Source of the DNA: Photobacterium sp. Ph5
GTDB lineage: Bacteria > Pseudomonadota > Gammaproteobacteria > Enterobacterales > Vibrionaceae
Direction: 5' to 3'
Assembly: GCF_022129445.1 (NCBI RefSeq)
Contig: NZ_JADQAQ010000023.1
Coordinates: 1 to 64,000 of the forward strand
Length of the DNA: 64,000 nt
Below the pieces are notes generated by a model that was given only the letters and a program-made list of their open reading frames with translations, was not told the origin of the DNA and made no database searches. Below are positions 26,896 to 35,480 of the stretch, one piece after another (the first letter of the stretch is position 1; each line of letters begins with the position of its first letter). Position numbers and translations under genes: made by a program.

Positions 26896-27620
26896 ATCAG
26901 GTATTGATCACAGGAGCAAGTTCAGGGATTGGCAAACAGCTTGCATGTGATTATGCAGATGATGGGTGGCGTGTTATTGCTTGCGGTCAAAATGCGCAGC
27001 GTTTAAATAAACTAGAAGAAGAACATCAAGCGATAAAAACATTACGTTTCGATGTGACGGATTTTGAAAGCACACTATCAGCGCTTACATCCTTAGAGAC
27101 TCTACCAGAGTTAATTATTTTAAATGCAGGCACGTGTGAATACATCGATGAAGGAAAAATTGATACCGCATTAGTTAAACGCGTTTTTGATGTCAATCTG
27201 TACGGAGTTCTCCATTGCATAGAAGCCTTACAAGCGCGATTTAATGAAAAAACGCATTTAGTCATTATCAGTTCTTCTGCCAGTTTCGTCGCTTTACCAC
27301 GTGCAGAGGCATATGGCGCTTCTAAGGCTGCAATGAGTTATATCACTCAAGGACTTGCTGTTGATCTTGCTTATTTGAATATGAAAATTACGTTAGTAAA
27401 TCCTGGTTTTGTAAAAACGCCATTAACAGATAAAAACGATTTTACGATGCCAATGTTAGTGTCACCCGAATATGCATCAAAAAAAATAAGATCAGGTATT
27501 GCAGCTGGAAAAAAAGAAATTAGTTTTCCTGCCACTTTTACACTGTTTCTTAAATCTATTGCGCTTTTGCCAATTACATTTCGATTGGCAGTAATTAAAC
27601 GAATAACGGGGAAATCATAA
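26892..27620 (+). CDS. Short-chain dehydrogenase/reductase
   Basis: This 242-residue SDR has the cofactor motif TGASSGIG (about 7-14), NAG near residue 84, the catalytic Ser in ISSSASF and the YGASK pair, followed by NPGFVKTPLTD. It should oxidise or reduce a hydroxyl or keto group with NAD(P)H, probably within the lipid-modification pathway of this operon. It overlaps the preceding gene by four bases and the next by one, so the cluster is a tight operon. Confidence 0.92.
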   Translation: MNQVLITGASSGIGKQLACDYADDGWRVIACGQNAQRLNKLEEEHQAIKTLRFDVTDFESTLSALTSLETLPELIILNAGTCEYIDEGKIDTALVKRVFDVNLYGVLHCIEALQARFNEKTHLVIISSSASFVALPRAEAYGASKAAMSYITQGLAVDLAYLNMKITLVNPGFVKTPLTDKNDFTMPMLVSPEYASKKIRSGIAAGKKEISFPATFTLFLKSIALLPITFRLAVIKRITGKS

Positions 27621-28963
27621 TGAAAATAGCCATTATAGGTTCCGGTATTTCAGGCTTGACGTCCGCTTGGTATTTACATCAAGAACACGAAGTTACTGTT
27701 TACGAGGCTAACAGTTATGTCGGTGGGCATACTGCAACGGTAGATGTCACTGTAGATAGCGGTGATTATGCCATCGATACTGGGTTTATTGTTTTTAATG
27801 ATCGTACTTATCCAAACTTTGAAAATTTGCTTGAACAGCTCGAAATAGCAGGAAAGCCAAGCGAAATGAGTTTTAGTGTTCACAATGAGCGTACGGGGCT
27901 TGAATATAATGGGCATACTATTTCATCACTGTTCGCCCAGAAACGTAATTTATTGAACCCTGCTTTTTATCGATTTTTGTATGAAATCACCCAGTTTAAT
28001 AAGCTTGCTAAACAGGTTGTAGGTGATAGTGAGTTAATGAACCAAACGCTGGGTGATTTTTTAACTCAGCATCAGTTTAGTGATTACTTTGCCGAAAATT
28101 ATATCTTACCGATGGGGGCTGCCATTTGGTCTTCAACGTTATCAGACATGCGTCGTTTTCCATTAGCTTTCTTTCTGCGCTTTTTCTTAAATCATGGCTT
28201 GTTAGATATAACTAATCGCCCTCAATGGCGTGTAATACCGGGTGGTTCTCGTGAATATGTTAGGAAAATGGTGTCTTACATCGGAGATTGTATTCAACTA
28301 AATAGCCCAGTTTCTTCGGTGAAGCGTAGTAAAGGCAAGGTAATTGTTACGGTTAATAGTAAGCAAGAAGAATTCGATCAAGTTATTTTTGCTTGTCATA
28401 GCGATCAAGCCTTAACCATGCTATCTGATGCAACATCAGAAGAAAACTACGTGTTATCAGATATTCATTACCAAGAAAACGAAGTGGTTCTTCATACTGA
28501 TACATCGTTATTACCCAAACGTAAGGCGGCATGGGCATCTTGGAATTATTCGTTACCTCAATCTCGAGATGATAGAGAACGTAATTTAGCGTCACTGACT
28601 TACAACATGAATATACTGCAAGGTATTCTTGCCCCTGAAACATTTTGTGTAACGCTTAACCAAACTGAATCAATAGATAAAGACAAAATACTGCGTAAAT
28701 TTGTTTACTCTCATCCTGTTTTTAATACTCAAAGTATTGCGGCTCAACAGAAACGTCATTTAATTAATGGACAAAATCAAACATGGTTCTGTGGTGCGTA
28801 TTGGTATAACGGTTTTCATGAAGACGGGGTACGTAGCGCGTTAGACGTTGTCGAAGCAATAAAAATACAATCATTAACGCAATCAGAAGATGAAGTTGTA
28901 ACAGCGAAATCTCTGAATGTTTCTAATGAACCCTCATATAAAAGTGTCATACGAAGTTATTAG
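27620..28963 (+). CDS. FAD-dependent amine-oxidase-family oxidoreductase
   Basis: The 447-residue protein begins IAIIGSGISGLTSAWYL, a Rossmann FAD-binding motif, followed by VYEANSYVGGHT, the second family motif. The C-terminal part has WFCGAYWYNGFHEDGVRSA, the flavin-binding closing segment. In this gene context such proteins accompany CFA-synthase-like methylases and DUF1365 proteins and probably dehydrogenate or rearrange acyl chains. Alphaproteobacterial relatives belong to gene sets under singlet-oxygen control. The substrate is inferred to be a phospholipid-bound fatty acid, not shown. Confidence 0.9.
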   Translation: MKIAIIGSGISGLTSAWYLHQEHEVTVYEANSYVGGHTATVDVTVDSGDYAIDTGFIVFNDRTYPNFENLLEQLEIAGKPSEMSFSVHNERTGLEYNGHTISSLFAQKRNLLNPAFYRFLYEITQFNKLAKQVVGDSELMNQTLGDFLTQHQFSDYFAENYILPMGAAIWSSTLSDMRRFPLAFFLRFFLNHGLLDITNRPQWRVIPGGSREYVRKMVSYIGDCIQLNSPVSSVKRSKGKVIVTVNSKQEEFDQVIFACHSDQALTMLSDATSEENYVLSDIHYQENEVVLHTDTSLLPKRKAAWASWNYSLPQSRDDRERNLASLTYNMNILQGILAPETFCVTLNQTESIDKDKILRKFVYSHPVFNTQSIAAQQKRHLINGQNQTWFCGAYWYNGFHEDGVRSALDVVEAIKIQSLTQSEDEVVTAKSLNVSNEPSYKSVIRSY

Positions 28964-28964
28964 T

Positions 28965-29819
28965 ATGGGTAAAGATAACCAGCTTAAAAGCGGCATTTTT
29001 CAAGGATGGGTTAGACATCGACGTTTTACACCAGTGGATCATAGATTCACCTATTCAATGTTTATGCCACATATCCACTTAAACGAATTAGATCAGTTGG
29101 ATAAACAAGTAAAAGGTTTTGGATTGTCGCTGTTCAATTTTGCTCGATTTCGGCGTGATGATTACGTAAAAGGTGATCCTGATTTAGCCCAAGCTGTAAA
29201 AGATAAGGTCTATGCGCTAACAGGAAAAATGATTGATGGCAATGTCACTATGTTATGCCACTTACGTTACTGCGGATTGTATTTTAGCCCACTTAATTTG
29301 TATTACCTCCATGATAATGAAGGTCAATGGCAATATATGTTAGCCGAAGTAAGTAATACACCTTGGAACGAACGTCATTACTATGCGATACCGGCACCGC
29401 AATATTGGCAGGGACGTGAATATAGCCATGATAAGGCATTTCATGTTTCACCGTTTAATCCTATACATCAACAGTATCATTGGCGAGTAACAGAGCCTGA
29501 TAGCAATTTACTGGTTAACTTATCGGTGAGTCGAAGTAAAGATGGCATCTCTCCGAGCGAGCATTCGAAAGATTTAAAAAATAGCCATCAAAAAGTATTT
29601 GATGCCACGATGCAGATGCGTAAGGCAAACTTCACATCTGCACTACTTATCAAGCAATTACTGCTTACACCGATTATGACAATAAAGGTTGTTATAGGTA
29701 TTTATTGGCAAGCGCTTAAATTATTTATTAAAGGCGTACCAATTTATGATCACCCAAATAGCACTGAGTATGAAAAAGTAAATAAACACAAGATTGAACG
29801 AGGGAATGACAATGCTTAG
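28965..29819 (+). CDS. DUF1365 family protein
   Basis: This DUF1365 protein (284 residues from this start) opens FQGWVRHRRFTPVDHRFTYS, the usual first motif, with YSHDKAFHVSPFNP in the middle and a C-terminal stretch near residues 210-245 that could touch the membrane. DUF1365 genes nearly always lie between an FAD oxidase and a CFA-synthase-like gene, as here. The enzymatic role is unproven. The ATG at 28965 begins one base after the preceding stop, which suggests coupling. ATGs at 28917 or 28929 inside the previous gene are alternatives, and none has a clear ribosome site. Confidence 0.88.
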   Translation: MGKDNQLKSGIFQGWVRHRRFTPVDHRFTYSMFMPHIHLNELDQLDKQVKGFGLSLFNFARFRRDDYVKGDPDLAQAVKDKVYALTGKMIDGNVTMLCHLRYCGLYFSPLNLYYLHDNEGQWQYMLAEVSNTPWNERHYYAIPAPQYWQGREYSHDKAFHVSPFNPIHQQYHWRVTEPDSNLLVNLSVSRSKDGISPSEHSKDLKNSHQKVFDATMQMRKANFTSALLIKQLLLTPIMTIKVVIGIYWQALKLFIKGVPIYDHPNSTEYEKVNKHKIERGNDNA

Positions 29820-31053
29820 AAGCGACGTACAACAATCATCAACAGTTAATGTATCAGCCTCTGATCATGCATCTCGGCATATTTTATTTAAAGTATTAAA
29901 ACACCTCTCTAATGCGGGTTTAAGTGTTTCAGATTCAACGGAAGGCACCGTTTTCTTTGGTGATAAACAAGCACCGCTACAAGCGAGTATTAATGTTCAT
30001 AACCCACTTTTTTATAAACGCTTACTAACTGATGGCAGCATTGGTGCAGGTGAAGCATATATGGAAGGCTGGTGGGATTCACCAAGCCTAACCAATGTTG
30101 TACGAGTTTTGGCTAAGAACCTGATAACGTTAGATAAGCTTGAAGCAAAAATGGGTTGGATGAGTCGAATCTCCGAACAGATCGGACACTTGCTACGTAA
30201 AAATACCATTAAGAATGCGCGTAAAAACATTTCAGCACATTACGATCTTGGGAACGATCTTTATCGCCACTTCCTTGATCCTAATATGCTTTATTCTTCA
30301 GCAATTTATCTCAATAAAAATGACACGTTAGATCAAGCACAATGGAATAAGATGGATCGTTTGTGCCAAAAATTAAAATTAACTGAAGACGATCATTTAC
30401 TAGAAATTGGTACTGGATGGGGCGGTATGGCGATTCATGCAGCGAAATACTACGGTTGCCGTGTCACCACTACCACGATTTCTGAGCAACAATATTTATG
30501 GGCTAAAGAGCGAGTTGAAAAAGAAGGCCTATCCGACCGTATTACCTTACTCATGGATGATTACCGTGATTTAACGGGGCAGTACGATAAGTTAGTATCG
30601 GTTGAAATGATAGAAGCTGTCGGTAAACAATACCTTAAAACCTATATTGAAAAGTGTCAGTCATTATTAAAACCAACTGGCTTAATGGCGATTCAAGCAA
30701 TCACAATTGCCGACCAACGTTATGATAGTTACAGTCGTGGTGTCGACTTTATTCAAAAACATATATTCCCTGGCGGTTTCTTACCTTCAATTACCGTATT
30801 GCTTGAAAATCTAACACAGCACAGTGACTTCGTGATGCGAGACATCAAAGACATTGGTTTAGATTATGCGAAAACGCTTGAAGATTGGCATCAGCAGTTT
30901 AATGAGAATACCGTAGCATTGGAGAAATATGGCTACGACGAAAGATTTATGAGGATGTGGCGTTTTTACTTTGCTTATTGCGAAGGGGGGTTCTTAGAGC
31001 GCACCATTAGTACTATTCAATTTGTAGCAAGTCGCCCGCAATGGAGAGAGTAA
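29812..31053 (+). CDS. Cyclopropane-fatty-acid-synthase-like SAM methyltransferase
   Basis: The 413-residue enzyme belongs to the CFA synthase family, which methylates or cyclopropanates double bonds in membrane phospholipids using SAM. Key motifs are ARKNISAHYDLGNDLY, MLYSSAIY, the SAM loop LLEIGTGWGGMAIHAA, RGVDFIQKHIFPGG and FAYCEGGF with the active-site Cys. Because it sits with the FAD oxidase and DUF1365 genes, the product may be a methylated or furan-type fatty acid and not the classic cyclopropane. ATG 29812 has GAGGG seven bases upstream. A TTG at 29794 is less likely. Confidence 0.92.
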   Translation: MLRSDVQQSSTVNVSASDHASRHILFKVLKHLSNAGLSVSDSTEGTVFFGDKQAPLQASINVHNPLFYKRLLTDGSIGAGEAYMEGWWDSPSLTNVVRVLAKNLITLDKLEAKMGWMSRISEQIGHLLRKNTIKNARKNISAHYDLGNDLYRHFLDPNMLYSSAIYLNKNDTLDQAQWNKMDRLCQKLKLTEDDHLLEIGTGWGGMAIHAAKYYGCRVTTTTISEQQYLWAKERVEKEGLSDRITLLMDDYRDLTGQYDKLVSVEMIEAVGKQYLKTYIEKCQSLLKPTGLMAIQAITIADQRYDSYSRGVDFIQKHIFPGGFLPSITVLLENLTQHSDFVMRDIKDIGLDYAKTLEDWHQQFNENTVALEKYGYDERFMRMWRFYFAYCEGGFLERTISTIQFVASRPQWRE

Positions 31054-31613
31054 ATCCATTGGGAAACAAACTAAAAGTGTTATTGGCCGGTATGGTGTTT
31101 AACTTCTATTGGTTACTCGCTGTGTGGGGGCAATATCGTTTTACTTATATCTTGGTTTTCATACTAATAGCTACATGGTTTATGGAACCTAAGGCGTGGC
31201 GTTTCTCTGTATTAGCATCGATACCTGGCATAGTGATTGATTCAATACTAAGACATTGGCAGGTGTTTGATTTTCCAATACCTAATCGAACGCCACTTTT
31301 CTTTAATGTCGAGAGTATTGGGTTGATACCAACTTGGCTTATATTGCTTTGGTTGGGGTTCACAACCTTTGTTTGGGTTCTACGCACATCAATTAGTGGC
31401 TTTACTACACATTGGTTGCTGGTGGCAGGCAGTCTTGGTGGTGCATTGAGTTATTGGTCTGGAATGAAATTAGGTGCGGTAATTTGGCAACTTGAAACGT
31501 TAGATACATTCTTTGTGTTAATAATGATCTGGTTTTCTGTAACGGTGTATCTTTTATGGTTACTGCGTATTTTAAATAAAGATCAAAATAATCCGACAGC
31601 AAAGGAGCAATAA
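31041..31613 (+). CDS. DUF2878 family membrane protein
   Basis: This 190-residue integral membrane protein has about five or six hydrophobic segments (first near residues 11-45, last near 160-182), as in DUF2878. The start overlaps the end of the CFA-like gene by 13 bases, so it is translationally coupled. DUF2878 genes recur in this cluster in Vibrionaceae and Shewanella. It may hold or pass the lipid substrate at the inner membrane, but no function is known. Confidence 0.85.
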   Translation: MERVNPLGNKLKVLLAGMVFNFYWLLAVWGQYRFTYILVFILIATWFMEPKAWRFSVLASIPGIVIDSILRHWQVFDFPIPNRTPLFFNVESIGLIPTWLILLWLGFTTFVWVLRTSISGFTTHWLLVAGSLGGALSYWSGMKLGAVIWQLETLDTFFVLIMIWFSVTVYLLWLLRILNKDQNNPTAKEQ

Positions 31614-32174
31614 ATGCGATCACTCGTTATCTTTTTTGGTTTATTGATGTGCTCCAATATTGCTAAAGCAGAAACGGGCAATAGCAATAAACAGATACAA
31701 AATAACGTATCTTCACAGTTACAGACCCTCAGTGATAAATACCCATGGTATCAATGGAAAAAAGTGGGTGAAGCAACACTTGAGTGGGGAATATGGGATA
31801 TTTACAACTCAGAGCTAAAAACGCCAACAGGACGTTACACAGGCACGGAAGATGATTTAGCTTTAATTATTCATTATTTACGTAATATTGATAAAGATGC
31901 CTTGTTGGATGCGACTGAAGAACAATGGCAACATTTAGGTTATAGCAGCCAACAAATAACACCATGGCTAAAAACGTTATCAACAATATGGCCAGACGTT
32001 AAAAAGGGAGACAGATTAACTTTCGTTCTCCGTAATGGTGAAGGGCAGTTTTATCAACAAAATAAGCCACTAGGGAAAGTTCTATCACCATCGTTATCAC
32101 AAAGCTTTATTACTATTTGGTTATCACCAAAGACATCGTACCCAGAATTACGTCAGCAGTTAATTGGTAAATAA
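31614..32174 (+). CDS. Exported chalcone-isomerase-like protein
   Basis: The 186-residue protein has a signal peptide (MRSLVIFFGLLMCSNIAKA) followed by a domain of the bacterial chalcone-isomerase-like family (PF16036 type), with VGEATLEWGIWDIYNSEL and TFVLRNGEGQFYQQNKPLG. This fold binds fatty acids in plant FAP proteins. Here it would act in the periplasm, perhaps on or with the modified lipid. AAAGGAGCAATAA precedes the ATG directly, and the stop of the DUF2878 gene abuts the start. Confidence 0.85.
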   Translation: MRSLVIFFGLLMCSNIAKAETGNSNKQIQNNVSSQLQTLSDKYPWYQWKKVGEATLEWGIWDIYNSELKTPTGRYTGTEDDLALIIHYLRNIDKDALLDATEEQWQHLGYSSQQITPWLKTLSTIWPDVKKGDRLTFVLRNGEGQFYQQNKPLGKVLSPSLSQSFITIWLSPKTSYPELRQQLIGK

Positions 32175-32235
32175 CAAGCATTAACCATTCTATATGTTAA
32201 TTATGCAAAGTTAGACAGTGGAATAAGGTCATTAC

Positions 32236-32763
32236 ATGAAAAAAATAACATCAATATTATTAGCATTAATGTTGCTTTTGACAGGGTGCACAGCGTCTAT
32301 TTCTGATTATAAATCTTCACAACCAAAGTTTGATTTATTTGGTTACTTTGCCGGTAAAACAACGGCATGGGGAATGCTGCAAGATTATAAAGGCAAACAA
32401 ACACGGCGATTTACGGTTGATATTGTTGGTACAGTAAAAAATGATACTTTAACCCTTGTAGAAGACTTTGTTTTTGATGACGGTGAAACCCAACAGCGTA
32501 TTTGGACGATAGAAAAACAAGTTGATGGACGATATACCGGAACTGCGGGCGATGTTATTGGTGAAGCGCAAGGGGTTGAGGTCGGTAATGCGCTGCAATG
32601 GCAATATACTTTAGCGATTCCTGTAGATGATTCCGTTTATAATATTAAGTTTAATGACTGGATGTACCGCCAGGATGAAAAACACATGTTCAATGTTGCA
32701 TCTATGACCAAATTTGGGTTTGAAGTAGGCAAAGTGACATTATTTTTCCAAAAAGATGATTAA
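32236..32763 (+). CDS. DUF3833 family lipoprotein
   Basis: The 175-residue lipoprotein has signal MKKITSILLALMLLLTGC with lipobox LTGC, so Cys18 is lipidated. The mature part is beta-rich and lipocalin-like, with FDLFGYFAGKTTAWGM at its start as in DUF3833. It is the last gene of the MerR-phr operon and is followed by a strong terminator. A lipid- or small-molecule-carrying role at the membrane is inferred from fold and context. Confidence 0.88.
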   Translation: MKKITSILLALMLLLTGCTASISDYKSSQPKFDLFGYFAGKTTAWGMLQDYKGKQTRRFTVDIVGTVKNDTLTLVEDFVFDDGETQQRIWTIEKQVDGRYTGTAGDVIGEAQGVEVGNALQWQYTLAIPVDDSVYNIKFNDWMYRQDEKHMFNVASMTKFGFEVGKVTLFFQKDD

Positions 32764-32811
32764 TTTAATTATGTAATACCACAATTTCTTTATCTATTTA
32801 TATGCACTAAT

Positions 32812-32837
32812 AAGCCAGTTTTATTACTGGCTTTTTT
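32812..32837 (+). terminator. Terminator of the merR-phr operon
   Basis: AAGCCAGT and ACTGGCTT form an 8-bp stem with a 6-nt loop and a run of T. It closes a transcription unit that begins near 24.05 kb. The remaining 238 bp up to the next gene holds nothing I can support. Confidence 0.85.
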
Positions 32838-33075
32838 GTTCGAATTATCACGTGATCTCCCTTAAATTGATTTAAATCGGTACTTTGGAATCTAGAGAAT
32901 ACTTTGGATGGATATTTGCTGAAATTCGATATCTAAAAGTGATAAAGAAACAGAAAGAAGAAAACGGTAACCATTAAATATGAGGAATTGTTCTGCTTTA
33001 GTACATTTTGAATTTAAAGGTTAAAAGCCTACATTTAAGAAGCAGGCTTTGATTTCACTAACTTGATGTTGGTTA

Positions 33076-34734
33076 TTACCCAAAACCACGTGACATTGCG
33101 ACAATACGTTTTAATACCCAACGAATGAGCAAAGGTGTGCGGTTGTCTTTCTCATCGCGAGTATATTTAACGATTGCCAATGCCATATCGGGTTTCGCTG
33201 TTTTTCTTAGTACCTTATGAATGATCTTACGCATGGGCACTTTATTATCAGTGATATTCGCTAAGTCACGAAACAAAGGTTCGTATCCATTTTTATATAA
33301 GAAATGTTCAATGTCTCTTGCCGGCAATACGGTTAAACGTTCACGCTCGGGATCATCGCCAAGCATATTACGGACTTTCTCTGCATATTTCTTACCCGCT
33401 AGATCACCATCAGCCACTAAATGCCATTCAATACCGAGTATTTTTGCCAACTTGATCAATGGCTTTAATCCACTTTGTGCAAACTCAATAATTTGAATTC
33501 CTTCTGCGGCAAGGTTATAACCATTTAGGTGTGCCATTTCATTAAATAACCATACTTCCGTTTCCCCTTCAACTAACAGCCATACTCTTGCAAAGAAAGC
33601 ACTCGGGCGATGCATGCGTACGTGAAAAGTGACTTTACGGGTATCATCTTTACTCAACTCCCCATTATCTACGCCATATACTTCCGTTTTATGTGGCTGA
33701 CGGATCAATTTCTTGATCGCGGTTAACGGCGCAGAAGTCAAAAGCTCAGGGCTGTTGGTCGTTAAGATCTTTTGCATGGGCATGTTTTGAATAAACGCCC
33801 ATGCTTGATGGAGCATGATCGGATGCAAACGACCTTCTGGATCTTCTAAGATCATGATAGGCCGTGAAATGCGTTTTAACTCGACAGGACCTCTCGCTCG
33901 AATATATTCATTCAATAACCCCATTAACAATAAACGTGCTTGCTTTGTCATGTTGGGCTGAATGAGTTGATCGAATGGATTTGCATATAAACCATGCGTA
34001 TTGGTTTGTTGTAATGAAGAGTAGTGTGGCGACAATGCTTTACTACGCTGGTGGGGCGCAAAGGCAAAGTAGTGATCGACTAACGATCTTAACGTAGTAA
34101 TACTACTTTTAATTTCAGCTGTACTGACATGACCGGGCTGAATCATTAACCGCCGACAGGTATTATCTAAACGCTTTTGTACGCGAAGTTCTTGCGGCGT
34201 TTGCGCTGAAGGCTGCTCATTATTACCGTCATGACGTTCTTCGTGTAGACGTCTCGAATCACGAATACGAACAATAGGGTGAAGCACCATTAACTGGCGA
34301 ATAAACTTATCCGTATCTGGATGTGAAATGCCATGACCATTTGGATGTAAAAATTGTCTATTAGTAATGATCTTATCGTTTTCAATATGGCTGTGAATTT
34401 GATAATAAAAATGTTTTATACCGTCTTTTTCTGAGAGAAAAGGCTGAAACCCACGATAGCGTCGGGCATTATGTTCGCCTTTATAATCTTCATACCAATG
34501 TAAAACAATCTGAATTTCTGTCGCTCGTTCATTACCCAACGCATGATCGATATGGAAATCGGAAAAATTAAACTCGTAAAACTCAGCATCTGGAGACAAT
34601 GCTAAACAAAGCGCATCGAGCAAAGAGGATTTACCCCACGCATTTTCACCAATAAGGACTGTTAACTCTTTAAAAGACAAGGATAAACGCTTAATACCAC
34701 GGAAACCGGATATTTCAATTCTTTCTAAATGCAT
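33076..34734 (-). CDS. OLD-family ATP-dependent endonuclease (YbjD-like, AAA ATPase plus TOPRIM)
   Basis: The 552-residue protein starts LERIEISGFRGIKRLSLSF, an SMC/RecF-like opening, with Walker A in IGENAWGKSSLLDAL (about 29-43). The signature region and Walker B ILEDPEGRLHPI lie near residue 295. The C-terminal TOPRIM domain has LLVEGETEVWLF (about 383) and LVADGDLAGKKYA (about 438). This matches the YbjD branch of OLD-family nucleases, which unlike many OLD/Gabija proteins appears chromosomal and not obviously part of a phage-defence island. No partner helicase such as GajB lies next to it. The role is probably DNA repair or processing. Confidence 0.88.
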   Translation of the reverse strand: MHLERIEISGFRGIKRLSLSFKELTVLIGENAWGKSSLLDALCLALSPDAEFYEFNFSDFHIDHALGNERATEIQIVLHWYEDYKGEHNARRYRGFQPFLSEKDGIKHFYYQIHSHIENDKIITNRQFLHPNGHGISHPDTDKFIRQLMVLHPIVRIRDSRRLHEERHDGNNEQPSAQTPQELRVQKRLDNTCRRLMIQPGHVSTAEIKSSITTLRSLVDHYFAFAPHQRSKALSPHYSSLQQTNTHGLYANPFDQLIQPNMTKQARLLLMGLLNEYIRARGPVELKRISRPIMILEDPEGRLHPIMLHQAWAFIQNMPMQKILTTNSPELLTSAPLTAIKKLIRQPHKTEVYGVDNGELSKDDTRKVTFHVRMHRPSAFFARVWLLVEGETEVWLFNEMAHLNGYNLAAEGIQIIEFAQSGLKPLIKLAKILGIEWHLVADGDLAGKKYAEKVRNMLGDDPERERLTVLPARDIEHFLYKNGYEPLFRDLANITDNKVPMRKIIHKVLRKTAKPDMALAIVKYTRDEKDNRTPLLIRWVLKRIVAMSRGFG

Positions 34735-34877
34735 AAAACTCTACAAACCTCGTTTATTCCTGTATACGATATAGTAAATCACTCGTTGATTCGCGAGAAC
34801 TGATCACATATTGATAGCATGATATGCTTTAAATAGTTAAGTGATTTCAAACAAATAATAATAGAAGGAAGAGTTAG

Positions 34878-35273
34878 ATGGCTAAGATAATTCACTCAAT
34901 GATCCGTGTGTTAGATCTGGACGCTTCATTAAAATTTTACAAAGAAGCATTAGATTTAGAGATTGCTGAGCGTTTAGATTTTGAAGGGTTTAGTCTGGTT
35001 TACTTACGTAACGATGAAAATGATATGGAGCTTGAGCTGACTTGGAATGAGGGAACGGAAGAACCGTATACCCATGGTACAGGTTATGGTCATACTGCTG
35101 TCGCTGTTGACGATTTAGAAGCTGAACATGCAAAATTAACTGAATGTGGTTATGCGCCTTTAGAGATTAAAGAGTTTTTCCGTGAGGGAACTTTATTAGC
35201 GAAGTTTTTCTTTGTACAAGATCCGGATGGTTACAAAATTGAGTTTTTACAACGCCATGCTCGTTACCATTAA
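34878..35273 (+). CDS. gloA: Glyoxalase I-like VOC protein
   Basis: This 131-residue vicinal-oxygen-chelate protein should convert the methylglyoxal-glutathione hemithioacetal to S-lactoylglutathione. All four metal ligands of glyoxalase I are visible: His in IIHSMIRV (about 6), Glu in MELELTWN (about 56), His in GYGHTAV (about 74) and Glu in YKIEFLQ (about 124). The segment RVLDLDASLKFYKEAL is typical of GloA. GGAAGAG precedes the ATG. Some VOC relatives have other substrates, but the ligand set favours GloA. Confidence 0.88.
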   Translation: MAKIIHSMIRVLDLDASLKFYKEALDLEIAERLDFEGFSLVYLRNDENDMELELTWNEGTEEPYTHGTGYGHTAVAVDDLEAEHAKLTECGYAPLEIKEFFREGTLLAKFFFVQDPDGYKIEFLQRHARYH

Positions 35274-35480
35274 CATTTAAGCATAGAAGATTTAATGGAT
35301 AGTAAGATGATAAATAGCAATTAGTCTTACTATTCCTTAAATGATCATCATGAATCATGCTATATTGATATTTATCACAGTTATTTTGTCTTATAGTGAA
35401 ATCATTTAGGCCAAATAGGTGACTTAAACTAAACATATCTCTCATTCATATGAGTCCTTCAGGGAGAGACGTAATTTTTT

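Noticed and set aside
33076..34734. OLD-family nuclease as part of a Gabija-like defence system
   Set aside because: No UvrD-like GajB or other defence gene is adjacent, and the sequence fits the housekeeping YbjD branch.
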